From PALSA-612 sp963742925 (lineage in GTDB: Bacteria > Actinomycetota > Thermoleophilia > Gaiellales > Gaiellaceae), in assembly GCA_963742925.1 (NCBI GenBank), contig CAVUNV010000008.1, forward strand, positions 248,001 to 312,000: a stretch of DNA of 64,000 nt, given 5' to 3'. Shown in pieces: positions 1 through 8,826 of the stretch (position 1 is its first letter; each line of letters begins with the position of its first letter). The notes beneath the pieces are model-generated. The model worked only from the letters and a program-made list of their open reading frames with translations, was not told the origin of the DNA and ran no database searches. The position numbers and the translations under genes are program-made.

Positions 1-238
1 TCGTCGGGTAGACGACGACCTCCTCCCCCGTGTCGCGACGCACGCCGGCGCCGTCGTGACCGGCCACGAACGGCTTCGCGAAGTCGTATGCAGGCCCCGG
101 CGGATTGCGGACGAGCAGGTCGCGCCGGTTCAAGGCGGCCGCGCGCAGCTCGACGACGACCTCACCCTCCCCCGCGACCGGGTCGGGCGCCTCCTCGTAG
201 CGTCCCTCGCCGCCTTCGTGGATCCGAAATGCCTGCAT
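1..238 (-). CDS. Medium-chain dehydrogenase/reductase (zinc alcohol dehydrogenase-like), N-terminal part
   Basis: Only the first 79 codons are in the window; the gene continues past its left edge. The translation starts MQAFRIHEGGEG and shows the GroES-like N-terminal fold of quinone oxidoreductases and alcohol dehydrogenases, with AALNRRDLLVR and a GHDGAG motif. Its ATG shares one base with the TGA of the cupin gene before it (TGATG), so it is the last visible gene of the minus-strand operon. The family carries out NAD(P)-dependent oxidoreduction; the substrate cannot be told. The catalytic and nucleotide-binding half is not visible. Confidence 0.8.
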   Translation of the reverse strand, partial: MQAFRIHEGGEGRYEEAPDPVAGEGEVVVELRAAALNRRDLLVRNPPGPAYDFAKPFVAGHDGAGVRRDTGEEVVVYPT

Positions 239-642
239 CACGAACCTCCTCTCAGCGAGCGCCAGGGCTCCTCTCCGGCGACGTCCTCCACCTCGTAGCC
301 CGCCTCGCCGACGCACGGCGACAGGACGGCGATGATCTTGGCCGGCTCCTCGCCCACGTTGAAGGAGGCGTGCACGACAGCGGTGGGGATGACGACGGCG
401 TCGCCGGGCCCGAGCACGCGATGCTCCCCCTCGATCCACTGCTCGACCTGCCCTTCGAGCACGTAGATCGCCTCCTCCTGGTTCGGGTGGCGGTGGAAGT
501 CATGGCACTTGCCGGGGAGGAAGACGGCCTCGACGCCCATGATCCGCTCGGCCCCGTCCGCCGGGGACGAGAAGGGCGCGAACACGCCCCAGTCGTACTG
601 CTGCCGCTCGATCTCGGCCGCTGGCTTGAAGACCCCTGCCAT
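238..642 (-). CDS. Cupin domain protein
   Basis: A 134-residue single-domain cupin starting MAGVFKPAAEIE. Cupin motif 1 is seen in HRHPNQEEAIYVLEG, with two His and a Glu as likely metal ligands; motif 2 is near VVIPTAVVHASFN. Small cupins of this kind are dioxygenases, isomerases or binding proteins, so no reaction is assigned. It sits between the TIM-barrel gene and the dehydrogenase, and its ATG overlaps the previous TGA by one base, so it is translated with the Tm-1-like pair. A role in modifying or sensing the transported metabolite is inference from context. Confidence 0.8.
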   Translation of the reverse strand: MAGVFKPAAEIERQQYDWGVFAPFSSPADGAERIMGVEAVFLPGKCHDFHRHPNQEEAIYVLEGQVEQWIEGEHRVLGPGDAVVIPTAVVHASFNVGEEPAKIIAVLSPCVGEAGYEVEDVAGEEPWRSLRGGS

Positions 643-1469
643 CACGCACTCACCGGGATCGCCTTGAACCGCTTCATGTTCTCGGTCATCGCCACCTCCG
701 TGGGGAGACGCTCCATCGAGGAAGCGCCGAAGAAGCCGACCACGCCGGTCGTCCGCTCCAGCACGTAGGCCGCGTCCTCGGGCTCGGCGATCGGGCCGCC
801 GTGGCAGAGGACGAGGATCTCCGGATTGATTTCCTTGGCCGCGTCGTGCATGGCCTGGACGAGCTCGACCGACTGGTCGAGCGTCTTCGCGCTCTGGGCG
901 CCGATCGTGCCCTTGGTCGTCAGGCCCATGTGCGGGACGAGCACGTCCGCCCCGGCCTCGGCCATCGCCCGCGCCTCGTCCGGATTGAACACGTACGGAC
1001 AGGTCAGCAGATCGAGCTCCCGCGCGACCCGGATCATCTCGACCTCGAGCCCGTAGCCCATGCCCGTCTCTTCGAATCCCTGCCGGATCGTCCCGTCGAA
1101 GAGCCCGACGGTGGGGAAGTTCTGCACGCCGGAGAAGCCGATCCGCTTCAGCTCCTCGAGGAAGACGGGCATCAGCCGGAACGGGTCGGTGCCGCACACG
1201 CCGGCGAGCACGGGCGTCTCGCGCACGATCGGCAGCACCTCGCGGGCCATGTCGACGACGATCGCGTTCGCGTCGCCGTAGGGCATCAGCCCCGCCAGCG
1301 AGCCCCGGCCCGCCATCCGGTAGCGGCCCGAGTTGTAGATGATGATCAGGTCGACGCCGCCCGCCTCGGCGCACTTCGCCGACAGGCCGGTGCCCGCGCC
1401 GGCGCCGATGATCGGCCTGCCCCCGGCCACCTGCGCCCGCAGCCGGGCAAGCGCCTCGTCGCGTGTCAT
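642..1469 (-). CDS. TIM-barrel protein of the phosphoenolpyruvate hydrolase family (C-terminal part of Tm-1)
   Basis: A 275-residue protein starting MTRDEALARLRAQ, with the typical features of the TIM-barrel signal-transduction/PEP hydrolase-like family: PIIGAGAGTGLSAKCAEAGG near the N-terminus, GVCGTDPF, and VPHMGLTTKGTIGA in the second half. In the plant resistance protein Tm-1 this domain is fused behind a UPF0261 domain. Here the two are separate genes that overlap by four bases (ATGA), which supports a joint complex. Biochemical function in bacteria is not established, although ATP binding by the N-terminal partner is known. The family assignment is firm and the role is open. Confidence 0.85.
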   Translation of the reverse strand: MTRDEALARLRAQVAGGRPIIGAGAGTGLSAKCAEAGGVDLIIIYNSGRYRMAGRGSLAGLMPYGDANAIVVDMAREVLPIVRETPVLAGVCGTDPFRLMPVFLEELKRIGFSGVQNFPTVGLFDGTIRQGFEETGMGYGLEVEMIRVARELDLLTCPYVFNPDEARAMAEAGADVLVPHMGLTTKGTIGAQSAKTLDQSVELVQAMHDAAKEINPEILVLCHGGPIAEPEDAAYVLERTTGVVGFFGASSMERLPTEVAMTENMKRFKAIPVSA

Positions 1470-2692
1470 CTCCCCTCCTCGACCAGCTCGTGAAGCCGGT
1501 CCGCCATCGCCAGGGCGAACCGCTCGTCGTTCACGTCCATGTCCAGCTCGTGCACCTCGACGTTCGGCCCGAGCGTCTCGCGCAGGCCCTCGAACAGCGC
1601 CGCGTCCGCCTCGGCGTCGTGGAAGGGCTGTCCCTCGACGGCGATCATCGAGACGCCGCGGAGCGGGACGAAGAGCGCCGTCGGGCCGGTCGCACCCGAG
1701 AGCTTGCGCCCGATGCGGCGGCCGAGCTCGCGGCACTCGTCCGGCGTCGTCCGCATCAGCGTGATCGTCGGGTTGTGCACGTACAGGTTCCGGCCCCTGA
1801 ACCGCTCCGGCACCGACTCCTCCGGCCCGAAGTTGACCATGTCGAGCGCGCCGAGCGAGACGACCTGCGGCAGCCCGAGCTCGCCCGCCGCCTCGAGCCG
1901 GCCCGGATAGGCGGCCAGCACGCCGCCGACCAGCTCGTCGGCGAGCTCCGTCGTCGTCGCGTCGAGCGAGCCGGCGATGAACCCCGCGCGCATCAGCTCC
2001 TCCATCGACTCGCCGCCCGTGCCGGTCTGGTGGAAGACGAGCACCTCGTAGCCGAGCTCCTCGAGGCGCTCGCGCGCCCGGGTCACGCACGGTGTCGTGA
2101 CGCCGAACATCGACGCGGTGATCAGGGGCTTCGCCCCGGCGAGCGGCGGCATCTGCGCCTTGACCATCCCGACGATCGCGCCGGCCGCGTTCGTGAGGAT
2201 CCGCGCCGAGATCTGGTTGATGCCGGCGATGTCGACGACCGAGTACGTCATCGTCACGTCCGAAGCGCCCATGTACGGGCGGGTGTCCCCGGAGGCGACG
2301 GTCGAGACGATCAGCTTCGGGACGCCGACCGGCAGGCCGCGCATCGCGATGCCGGCGATCGACGAGTTCCCCGATCCGCCGACCGAGGCGATGCCGTCGA
2401 GGCGCCCCTCGGCATGGAGCCGCTTCACGACTACGGCCGCGCCCTCGGCCATGGCCGAGACGGCGGCGCCGCGATCACCGGCGGCGGCGAGCGCGTCCGC
2501 GTCGGCTCCGGCCGCGGCCGCCACCTCCTGGCGGGACACGTCCGGCCCGAGCCCTTCCGGTCCGATTTGGGGCTCGAACACGCCCGCGTCGACGAGCAGG
2601 CAGTCCACGCCCTGCTCACGCACGCGCTCTGCCAGGTATGCGTACTCGTGACCCTTCGTGTCGAGCGTGCCGAGGAGAACGACGGTTGCCAT
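1466..2692 (-). CDS. Tm-1-like ATP-binding (UPF0261) protein
   Basis: A 408-residue protein starting MATVVLLGTLDTKGHEYAYL, the hallmark opening of UPF0261. It contains SVGGSGNSSIAGIAMRGLP, the glycine-rich stretch KLIVSTVASGDTRPYMG, and VFHQTGTGGESMEELM, all typical of the ATP-binding N-terminal half of Tm-1. Length is normal for the stand-alone bacterial form. Its stop overlaps the start of the TIM-barrel gene, and its start overlaps the stop of the upstream lipoprotein gene. The pair lies directly after a Liv-type transporter, which suggests work on an imported metabolite; that link is inference. Confidence 0.88.
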   Translation of the reverse strand: MATVVLLGTLDTKGHEYAYLAERVREQGVDCLLVDAGVFEPQIGPEGLGPDVSRQEVAAAAGADADALAAAGDRGAAVSAMAEGAAVVVKRLHAEGRLDGIASVGGSGNSSIAGIAMRGLPVGVPKLIVSTVASGDTRPYMGASDVTMTYSVVDIAGINQISARILTNAAGAIVGMVKAQMPPLAGAKPLITASMFGVTTPCVTRARERLEELGYEVLVFHQTGTGGESMEELMRAGFIAGSLDATTTELADELVGGVLAAYPGRLEAAGELGLPQVVSLGALDMVNFGPEESVPERFRGRNLYVHNPTITLMRTTPDECRELGRRIGRKLSGATGPTALFVPLRGVSMIAVEGQPFHDAEADAALFEGLRETLGPNVEVHELDMDVNDERFALAMADRLHELVEEGR

Positions 2693-3624
2693 CAGTACCC
2701 CTTCTTCGCCGGAGCCTGGACAGGGTTCCAGGCCGGGCTCGAGTCGTTGTTCTTGGTGTCCGTGAGCGTCGTCACGACCGTGCTGCTGACGGGGATCGCG
2801 ACGATCGCGCCGTCGCTCGAGAATGCGATCGTCGTGCCCTGCGGCGACCAGGCGGGATCGATCTCATCCGTAGTCGAGGTCGTCAGGCGCCTGGCGCCCT
2901 TCCCGTTCACCCCGATCGCCCAGAGCCTGGGACCGGCGACCTGGGCGTCGTCGGAGAACGCGATCCGCGTGCTGTCCGGCGACCAGGCGGGCGCGGACGC
3001 GGACCCGTTGAGGGACGTGAGCGTGTGCCCCTCAGAGCCGTCCGGATGGACGAGCCAGATCTCGCGCACGGACGCATCGCTGATGCCCCGCGAGTACGCG
3101 ATCCAGCGTCCGTCGGGCGACCAGGCCGGGTCGCGTTCGGCCGCCGTATCGCGCGTGATCCGATGGGCACCCGTGCCGTCCGCCTTCATCACCCACACAT
3201 GGAGCCCGCGCTGGAATGCGATCTCCTTGCCGTCGGGGGAGAAGCTCGGATGCGTGTCGTCCGTGCGGGCCGATGTCAGCTGCCTCACGTTTCGGCCCGA
3301 GACATCCATGACGTAGATGCTGGAGAGTCCGTTCCGCCGGCTCGCGAACGCGATCGACTTGCCGTCGGGCGACCAGGCGGGGTCGAACTCGTAGTACAGG
3401 CCCTTCGGCGTCGAGGCGTTGCCGCTACTCCCGCTCGTCACGCGCCGCTGCAGGCTTCCGTCGGCGTTCATCTCGTAGATGTCGTACACGCCGCTCCGCG
3501 TCGAGACGAAGAGCAGGTCGGGGCGCGGCTTCGCCGAGGATCCGCCGCAGCCGGATAGGGCAACCGCAGCCGACGCAGCGAGGACGCCGACCATGGATCT
3601 GCGCATCGAGAACAGATTGCTCAC
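2692..3624 (-). CDS. TolB-like beta-propeller lipoprotein
   Basis: A 310-residue protein with a lipoprotein signal (lipobox ALSGC, Cys at about residue 26) followed by five or six PD40/TolB-type blades, each marked by WSPDG or a variant (AWSPDGKSIAF, SFSPDGKEIAF, AWSPDGRWIAY). It would be anchored outside the membrane. Such propellers bind proteins or small ligands; no enzyme motif is seen. It lies between livF and the Tm-1-like genes and overlaps the latter by one codon junction, so it belongs to the transport operon. The start could be GTG at 3624 or ATG at 3606; both keep the lipobox. Confidence 0.82.
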   Translation of the reverse strand: MSNLFSMRRSMVGVLAASAAVALSGCGGSSAKPRPDLLFVSTRSGVYDIYEMNADGSLQRRVTSGSSGNASTPKGLYYEFDPAWSPDGKSIAFASRRNGLSSIYVMDVSGRNVRQLTSARTDDTHPSFSPDGKEIAFQRGLHVWVMKADGTGAHRITRDTAAERDPAWSPDGRWIAYSRGISDASVREIWLVHPDGSEGHTLTSLNGSASAPAWSPDSTRIAFSDDAQVAGPRLWAIGVNGKGARRLTTSTTDEIDPAWSPQGTTIAFSSDGAIVAIPVSSTVVTTLTDTKNNDSSPAWNPVQAPAKKGY

Positions 3625-3636
3625 AGGCCGGCCGTC

Positions 3637-4371
3637 CTACTGCGCCAGCGGCTCGACGCCGAGGAAGCGACGCTGCATGTCCGGATCTCCAGAGAGCTTG
3701 TCGGCGGTCGTCTCGGTCGCGATCTCTCCGCCGATCATGATCAGCTGGCGGTTGGCGAGGGCACAGGCGACACCGAGGTTCTGCTCGATGAGCAGGATGC
3801 GCAGGCCGTCCTGCTCGAGCTTCCGGAACACCTCGATCAGGTTCTCGATGATCGCCGGTGCCAGGCCCTCGGAGGGCTCGTCCATGACCAGGAGCCTCGG
3901 GTTGGTCAGCAGGGCTCGGCCGATCGCCAGCATCTGCTGCTCGCCGCCGGAGAGCTGCGCGCCGCCGTTCTTGCGGCGCTCTGCGAGGCGGGGGAACAGG
4001 TCGTACACCTTGTCCGGCGTCCAGCCGTCACCGCCCTTCCTGGCGATCATCCGCAGGTGCTCGTCCACGGAGAGCGACGGAAACAGCCGTCGCCCCTGCG
4101 GCACGTAGCCGATCCCGAGCGCGGCGATCCTGTATGACGGCTTGCCGAGGATCTCCTGCCCGAGGAAGCGGATCGAGCCGCGCGCCGATCCCTTCAGGGA
4201 CGGCATCATGCCCATGATCGCGGCGCAGAGCGTCGTCTTCCCCATCCCGTTCCGTCCCACGACGGCGACCGACTCGGATCCCACCTCGAGGTCGACGCCC
4301 TGCAGGATGTGCGCCGAGCCGTAGTGGGCGTCGAGGCCGCGCAGAGCGAGAAGCGGCTCGGATGCGCTCAC
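3637..4371 (-). CDS. livF: Branched-chain amino acid-type ABC transporter ATP-binding protein LivF
   Basis: A 244-residue ABC ATPase. Walker A is GRNGMGKTT (residues about 37-45), the signature is LSGGEQQ, and Walker B is LLVMDEPSEGLAP followed by an H-loop replaced by Gln in LIEQNLG, as is usual for LivF. The GTG start overlaps the livG stop by four bases. LivF and LivG form the nucleotide-binding pair that powers the LivH/LivM permease on the inner face of the membrane. Homologues import branched-chain amino acids, urea, amides or aromatic acids, so the substrate is not fixed by sequence. Confidence 0.93.
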   Translation of the reverse strand: MSASEPLLALRGLDAHYGSAHILQGVDLEVGSESVAVVGRNGMGKTTLCAAIMGMMPSLKGSARGSIRFLGQEILGKPSYRIAALGIGYVPQGRRLFPSLSVDEHLRMIARKGGDGWTPDKVYDLFPRLAERRKNGGAQLSGGEQQMLAIGRALLTNPRLLVMDEPSEGLAPAIIENLIEVFRKLEQDGLRILLIEQNLGVACALANRQLIMIGGEIATETTADKLSGDPDMQRRFLGVEPLAQ

Positions 4372-5159
4372 GAGCCGACTGCCTGATGGCCGCTGCCCAG
4401 GTACAGGTCGTGCACGAGCTGGTTGCCGCGGATCTCCTCGGGCGTGCCTTCGACGATGATCCGCCCGTCGTGCATCATCGTCACCCGCTCGGCGACGCGA
4501 AGCGCGACGTCCATGTCGTGCTCGATCAGGAGCAGGGTGATGTCGCGATCGAGCGCCGAGCAGCAGCTCCGTCAGCAGCACGCGCTCCCCGCGCGACAGG
4601 CCCGACGCCGGCTCGTCCAGCATCAGGACTCTCGGCTGGGCAGCCAGGGCCATGGCGAGGGCGACCTGCCGGTGCTCGCCGTGGGAGAGATCGCCCACGG
4701 TGGCACCGAGCTTGTGGTCGATGGCCACGCGGCCCGCCGCTTTGCGCGCCTGGTCGCGCATCTCCCCGTCCCGCTTCCGCGCGGCCACGGGTCGCAGGTG
4801 ACCACCCTCGACGCCGACGATCGCCAGATAGATGTTGTCCTCGACGCTGAGCCCGGAGAACAGGCGCGACTGCTGGTACGTGCGGGCGAGCCCGAGCCTG
4901 GCCCGTAGCCGGGCCGGCGCGAACGTCACGTCGTGGCCGAAGATCGCGACGGTGCCCGAGGTGGCCGGGAAGTCGCCCGCGATGACGTTGAAGAGCGTGG
5001 TCTTCCCGGCTCCGTTCGGGCCGAGGATGGCGCGCCGCTCGCCCGGCACGATCTCGAGATCGACCTCGCGAACGGCGTGCAAACCGCCGAAGCGCCGGCC
5101 GACCCCCCTGAGCAGGAGGGCCGACTCGGCGCTTCTGACGTCGGTAGCGGCTTCGCCAC
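4368..5159 (-). CDS. livG: ABC transporter ATP-binding protein LivG (frameshifted)
   Basis: The second ABC ATPase of the Liv system, with Walker A GPNGAGKTT, signature LSHGEHRQVALAMAL and Walker B LMLDEPASGLS. Two frame changes are needed. One is near 4560, where an extra base breaks the tail; the other frame then reads LLLIEHDMDV and ends HQAVGS. The other lies between 5110 and 5159, where the best start (GTG at 5159 after a GAGGTAG ribosome site) is out of frame with SALLLRGVGRRFGGLHAVRE. With both repaired the protein has about 263 residues, the normal length. The shifts look like sequence errors, because both broken ends stay conserved. Confidence 0.85.
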
Positions 5160-5166
5160 TACCTCG

Positions 5167-6585
5167 TTACTTGACGACTCCGTTGACGACCGGGCGCCCC
5201 TTGCCGGTCCACGGGAGCGGCTTGTGGGCGCACGTTGGATACGTCCGGCTCGGCGGGTGGACGACCGTTCCGCCGAAGGTCTCGTCGACGTACTGATTGA
5301 CCTTCTGCACCGTCACGACCGCGAGCGCACCCGGGGCCGAGACGGCCATCTTGTACGAGTACTGCTGCTGCACCGCCTGGTTGTTCTTGCCGAGGGCGAG
5401 CTTCCCGTATGCCGCGTCCGGAAGCACGGTGACGCGGAGGGCCTTCTGCAGCGCCTTCTGCCCGCCGGAGATGTTGCCCTTGACCACGTTCAGCGCCTTC
5501 ATCAGCGCCCAGGTGTTGGCGTAGTAGTTGAACGTGAACCCGTCGGCCGCGTGGTCGGACGCCTTGCCGGCGAGCGGCGGGTACTGCTTGAACCACTTGT
5601 CCAGGATGTTCTTGTACTTCGTCACGTTGGGGCCCTTGAGATCGGGGGCCGTACCGAAACCGCCCACGTAGGCGCCGTTCAGGTGCGGACCGATCGTCTT
5701 GTCGGCCCCGGAGGAGAAGAAGAACAGGTTCCCGATCACCTGTGTCGCCTTCAGCGGCCCGTACAGTGCCTCGAAGGCCTTGATCGACGGAACAGTGCCC
5801 GTTCCGCCGACGGCCCAGAAGTAGCCGTCCACCTTGCTCGGCGGAGGCAGCTGCTGCACGAACGACGAGTAGTCGGTCGTGTTGAGCGGCGGGAACACGC
5901 GCTTCGTGATATTGCCGCCCGCTGCACAGAAGTCGGCGATCATGCCCGCACCGGACGCATAGCCGAAGCTGTAGTCGTCCATGATGATCGCGGCCTTCTT
6001 CCAGTGGTCCTTCTGCACGGCGATACTGCCGATGCCGGCCTCCCACTGGACGCCGCTGCCGTTGAAGCGGAAGAAGTTCGGCGCCTTCACCGCCGCCGTG
6101 GTGTCCCACGCGCCGGCTGTGCCGTTCACGAACGTCTTCGTCGGGTGCTGCTTGGCGTAGTTGGCGACCGCAACGGACTCGTCACCGGACAGCGGCCCGA
6201 TCATGATGTCGGCACCGAGCTGCTCCATGAGCCGCTTGGTCTCCTTGATGGCCGAGTCCGCCGTGTCGTTCGCGCAGCCGATGCCGACGAGCTGGAGCGG
6301 ATGGCCGCCGATCGAGCCGCCGTGCCAGCCTGCGGACGGCTTGTTCGGGTTGTTCGGCTTCGCGCCGCCGAACTGCGAAACGGCAGTGATCGCCCCGCCG
6401 ATGTCCTGCTGGTAGTTGGCGGCGAACGCGCCGCCGCAGTCCGACATGATCGCGATCTTGATCGGCGACGCCGTCGACTTGCCGACGGCTGCCGTTGCCG
6501 TGATCGCAGCCCCGATCGCGACCACCGCGACAGCGAGGCTCGCCGGAAGCCACAACCTGCGACCCCGCCTCTTGACATACGTCAT
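5167..6585 (-). CDS. Periplasmic-type ligand-binding protein of the Liv ABC transporter
   Basis: A 472-residue binding protein of the Peripla_BP_6 family. After a basic start (MTYVKRRGRRLW) comes a hydrophobic segment (about residues 11-34) that acts as signal or anchor, then PIKIAIMSDCGGAF. Typical family features include the core GADIMIGPLSGDES and FVNGTAGAWDT. It would capture the substrate outside the cell and deliver it to LivH/LivM. It is about 80 residues longer than classical LivJ/LivK. The gene begins about 100 bp after livM and is followed by livG within a few bases, so one transcript is likely. The ligand is unknown. Confidence 0.88.
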   Translation of the reverse strand: MTYVKRRGRRLWLPASLAVAVVAIGAAITATAAVGKSTASPIKIAIMSDCGGAFAANYQQDIGGAITAVSQFGGAKPNNPNKPSAGWHGGSIGGHPLQLVGIGCANDTADSAIKETKRLMEQLGADIMIGPLSGDESVAVANYAKQHPTKTFVNGTAGAWDTTAAVKAPNFFRFNGSGVQWEAGIGSIAVQKDHWKKAAIIMDDYSFGYASGAGMIADFCAAGGNITKRVFPPLNTTDYSSFVQQLPPPSKVDGYFWAVGGTGTVPSIKAFEALYGPLKATQVIGNLFFFSSGADKTIGPHLNGAYVGGFGTAPDLKGPNVTKYKNILDKWFKQYPPLAGKASDHAADGFTFNYYANTWALMKALNVVKGNISGGQKALQKALRVTVLPDAAYGKLALGKNNQAVQQQYSYKMAVSAPGALAVVTVQKVNQYVDETFGGTVVHPPSRTYPTCAHKPLPWTGKGRPVVNGVVK

Positions 6586-6688
6586 GTGGTGCCCTCCCTT
6601 GTGCGACGTCTCGCCCGGCGCGTCACGCCGGGCTTCGCTTCAGCGTATGACCCTACTCCAACTTGAAGCTTCGAATCGTCCATCTGCC

Positions 6689-7708
6689 TCAGCTCGTCTC
6701 CTGGCTCACCTCCTTTCCGCCGGCGTGCTGGATCAGCCAGTCCCACATCCCCATCAACCCACCGGGAGAGACGAGGACGATCAGGAGGAAGATCGCGCCG
6801 ATCAGGGTGTGGAAGGTCCCTCCGATCACCGGCAGGTAGTCGGTTCTCACGTAGTTCTGGATCACGACGAAGGCCAGCGCTCCGGCCCATGCTCCTTCGA
6901 GGCGATACAGGCCGCCGATGACCGCGATCACGAGCAGATCGATGGCGGCCCCGATGTTGATCGAGGCCGGGTCGATGTGACCGTTCCACCACACGAAGAG
7001 AACCCCGGCGAAGGAGGCGATGAACCCGGCGAAGCCGAATGCCATCATGCGGTGGAGCGGCACGTTGTAGCCGAGCGAGCTCATCCGCACGGGATCGTCC
7101 CGAACACCCTGGAGGGTCAACCCGAAGGGCGTGCGCACGAGGTACCGGATCACCGCGTACACGATCAGCGCCAGCAGAAGGGCGGCGTAATAGAGCCGGT
7201 TCGGGTTCGCGTCGACGTTGCCGATGACACCGGGTGCGTTGATGCCGCTGATCCCCCCGAAGCCCGACAGGCTGAGATCTGCGCCGAAGAAGAAGTTCGC
7301 GATCACGGCGAAGGTGAGCGTGATCATCAGGAAGTAGATGCCGGCGCTCCGACTCGCCAGCGCGCCGAACAGGAATGCCACGGCGGTCGCGATCGCGATC
7401 CCGAGAACGACGCCGTACCACGGATTCCAGCCCAGGTTCAGCCCCTTCGTGTTCCCGTTCGTGACCACGTTGCCGAGCACGAAGCCGGCGATGCCGAAGA
7501 TCGAGATCTGGGCCAGCGAGACCATCCCCCCGTACGCGGAGAGGAAGATCAGGCTTGCTGCGACGATGCCGAGGAAGAAGACCTGGGTGAGGATGAAGCT
7601 GATCCAGAAGGCGCTGAAGACCACCGGTCCCAGTGCCGCCAGAACGAGCGCGACCACCCCGACGGCGCGTTCGATGGTCTGGCGGACGGTCCACGAGCGA
7701 AACTTCAC
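6689..7708 (-). CDS. livM: ABC transporter permease LivM
   Basis: A 339-residue multi-spanning membrane protein starting VKFRSWTVRQTIERA, with nine or so hydrophobic segments and the LivM loop FGLTLQGVRDDPVRMSSLGY, which contacts the ATPases. SLAQISIFGIAGF and the ending GGLMGMWDWL are typical. It pairs with LivH to form the channel. The GTG start overlaps the livH stop by four bases. A gap of about 100 bp follows before the binding-protein gene, which could hold a promoter or attenuator, but I see no clear element there. Confidence 0.92.
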   Translation of the reverse strand: MKFRSWTVRQTIERAVGVVALVLAALGPVVFSAFWISFILTQVFFLGIVAASLIFLSAYGGMVSLAQISIFGIAGFVLGNVVTNGNTKGLNLGWNPWYGVVLGIAIATAVAFLFGALASRSAGIYFLMITLTFAVIANFFFGADLSLSGFGGISGINAPGVIGNVDANPNRLYYAALLLALIVYAVIRYLVRTPFGLTLQGVRDDPVRMSSLGYNVPLHRMMAFGFAGFIASFAGVLFVWWNGHIDPASINIGAAIDLLVIAVIGGLYRLEGAWAGALAFVVIQNYVRTDYLPVIGGTFHTLIGAIFLLIVLVSPGGLMGMWDWLIQHAGGKEVSQETS

Positions 7709-8826
7709 GCGGGCCTCCCGAACAGGCCCTGGGGCCGGAACGCGAGCACGAGTGCGAGCAGCCCGAACGTGAAGATGATCGAGTAATAGGTGTAGTTCGC
7801 AGGGAGATAGACGGCCGAGAACGTGGACACGAGGCCGAGCAGCAGTGAGCCGACGGCGGCGCCCGTGAGCGAGCCCATGCCGCCGATGATCACGACGACG
7901 AGCGAGTAGAGCAGCCAGTTGGCGTCGACGCCGGGCCCGAGGCTCGCGAACGACCCGCCGATCGCCCCACCGAAGCCGGCGAGGGCGGAGCCGACGAAGA
8001 ACGCGATCGCGAAGGTCAGCTGGATGTTGACGCCGAGGGCCGAGACCATCTGGCGGTCGTCGACGCCCGCGCGGATCACCATTCCCGTCCGCGTCTTCTT
8101 GAGCCAGAGCCAGAGCCCGGCACCGACGGCGAGCGCGATCCCGAGGATGAAGAGGCGCGTCAGCGAGTAGTCGACCCCGGCGAGATGGATGGAGACGCGC
8201 GTGTCGAGCGCTCCTGGCCACGCGATGTCCTGCGTGAACGCACCGAAATGGGCGATCATCTGATCGGCGAGGATGATCGCGATCGCGATGGTGATCAGCG
8301 CCTGGCGCAGCTCCTGGCCCTGGTTCCAGCGCAGGAACAACTGCTGCATCCCGAGGCCCGCGATCCCGATGCACACGGCGGCGATCAGCGACGGTACGAG
8401 CCACTGCCAGAAGCTCACCTGCGAGCTCAGCAGACCGAAGGCCGAGTCCGCGCCGACGAATTGCTGTTGCAGCTTGAGCGCGATGTAGCCGCCGAGCAGG
8501 AAGAAGGCCCCGTGGGCCATGTTCACGACGCGCATGAGGCCGAAGATGAGCGTGAAGCCGCTCGCGACGACGAAATAGAGCCCCGCCGCCGTGATGCTGT
8601 TGAGCAGCGTGATGAGAAAGTCATGGGGGTCGTCCACTGCCGACCCGAACGCGGTCTGCGCGCCGGTGCAATTCGAGGAGGAGCAGGCACTCGCGGCGAA
8701 GAGCACCCAGATGAGGGCAAAGACCACTGCGCCGAGGGTGACCCCCAGCGGGATGTAGCGGACAGCCGCACGCCGGTTCCTGCTCGTTCGCGGGCTCGGC
8801 CCGGGAGTCGCGGCGACGTTACTCAC
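7705..8826 (-). CDS. livH: ABC transporter permease LivH
   Basis: A 373-residue permease with an extended N-terminus (about 20 polar residues) before the first membrane segment IPLGVTLGAVVFALIWVLF. Core features include GLYFVVASGFTLIFGLMRVV, NMAHGAFFLLGGYIAL and the ATPase-contact loop RTGMVIRAGVDDRQMVSALG. The GTG start at 8826 overlaps the stop of the preceding VOC gene by eight bases, so LivH is translated with it. The insertion between the first two membrane segments (a Ser/Cys-rich stretch, residues about 47-65) makes it longer than E. coli LivH. Confidence 0.92.
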   Translation of the reverse strand: MSNVAATPGPSPRTSRNRRAAVRYIPLGVTLGAVVFALIWVLFAASACSSSNCTGAQTAFGSAVDDPHDFLITLLNSITAAGLYFVVASGFTLIFGLMRVVNMAHGAFFLLGGYIALKLQQQFVGADSAFGLLSSQVSFWQWLVPSLIAAVCIGIAGLGMQQLFLRWNQGQELRQALITIAIAIILADQMIAHFGAFTQDIAWPGALDTRVSIHLAGVDYSLTRLFILGIALAVGAGLWLWLKKTRTGMVIRAGVDDRQMVSALGVNIQLTFAIAFFVGSALAGFGGAIGGSFASLGPGVDANWLLYSLVVVIIGGMGSLTGAAVGSLLLGLVSTFSAVYLPANYTYYSIIFTFGLLALVLAFRPQGLFGRPA

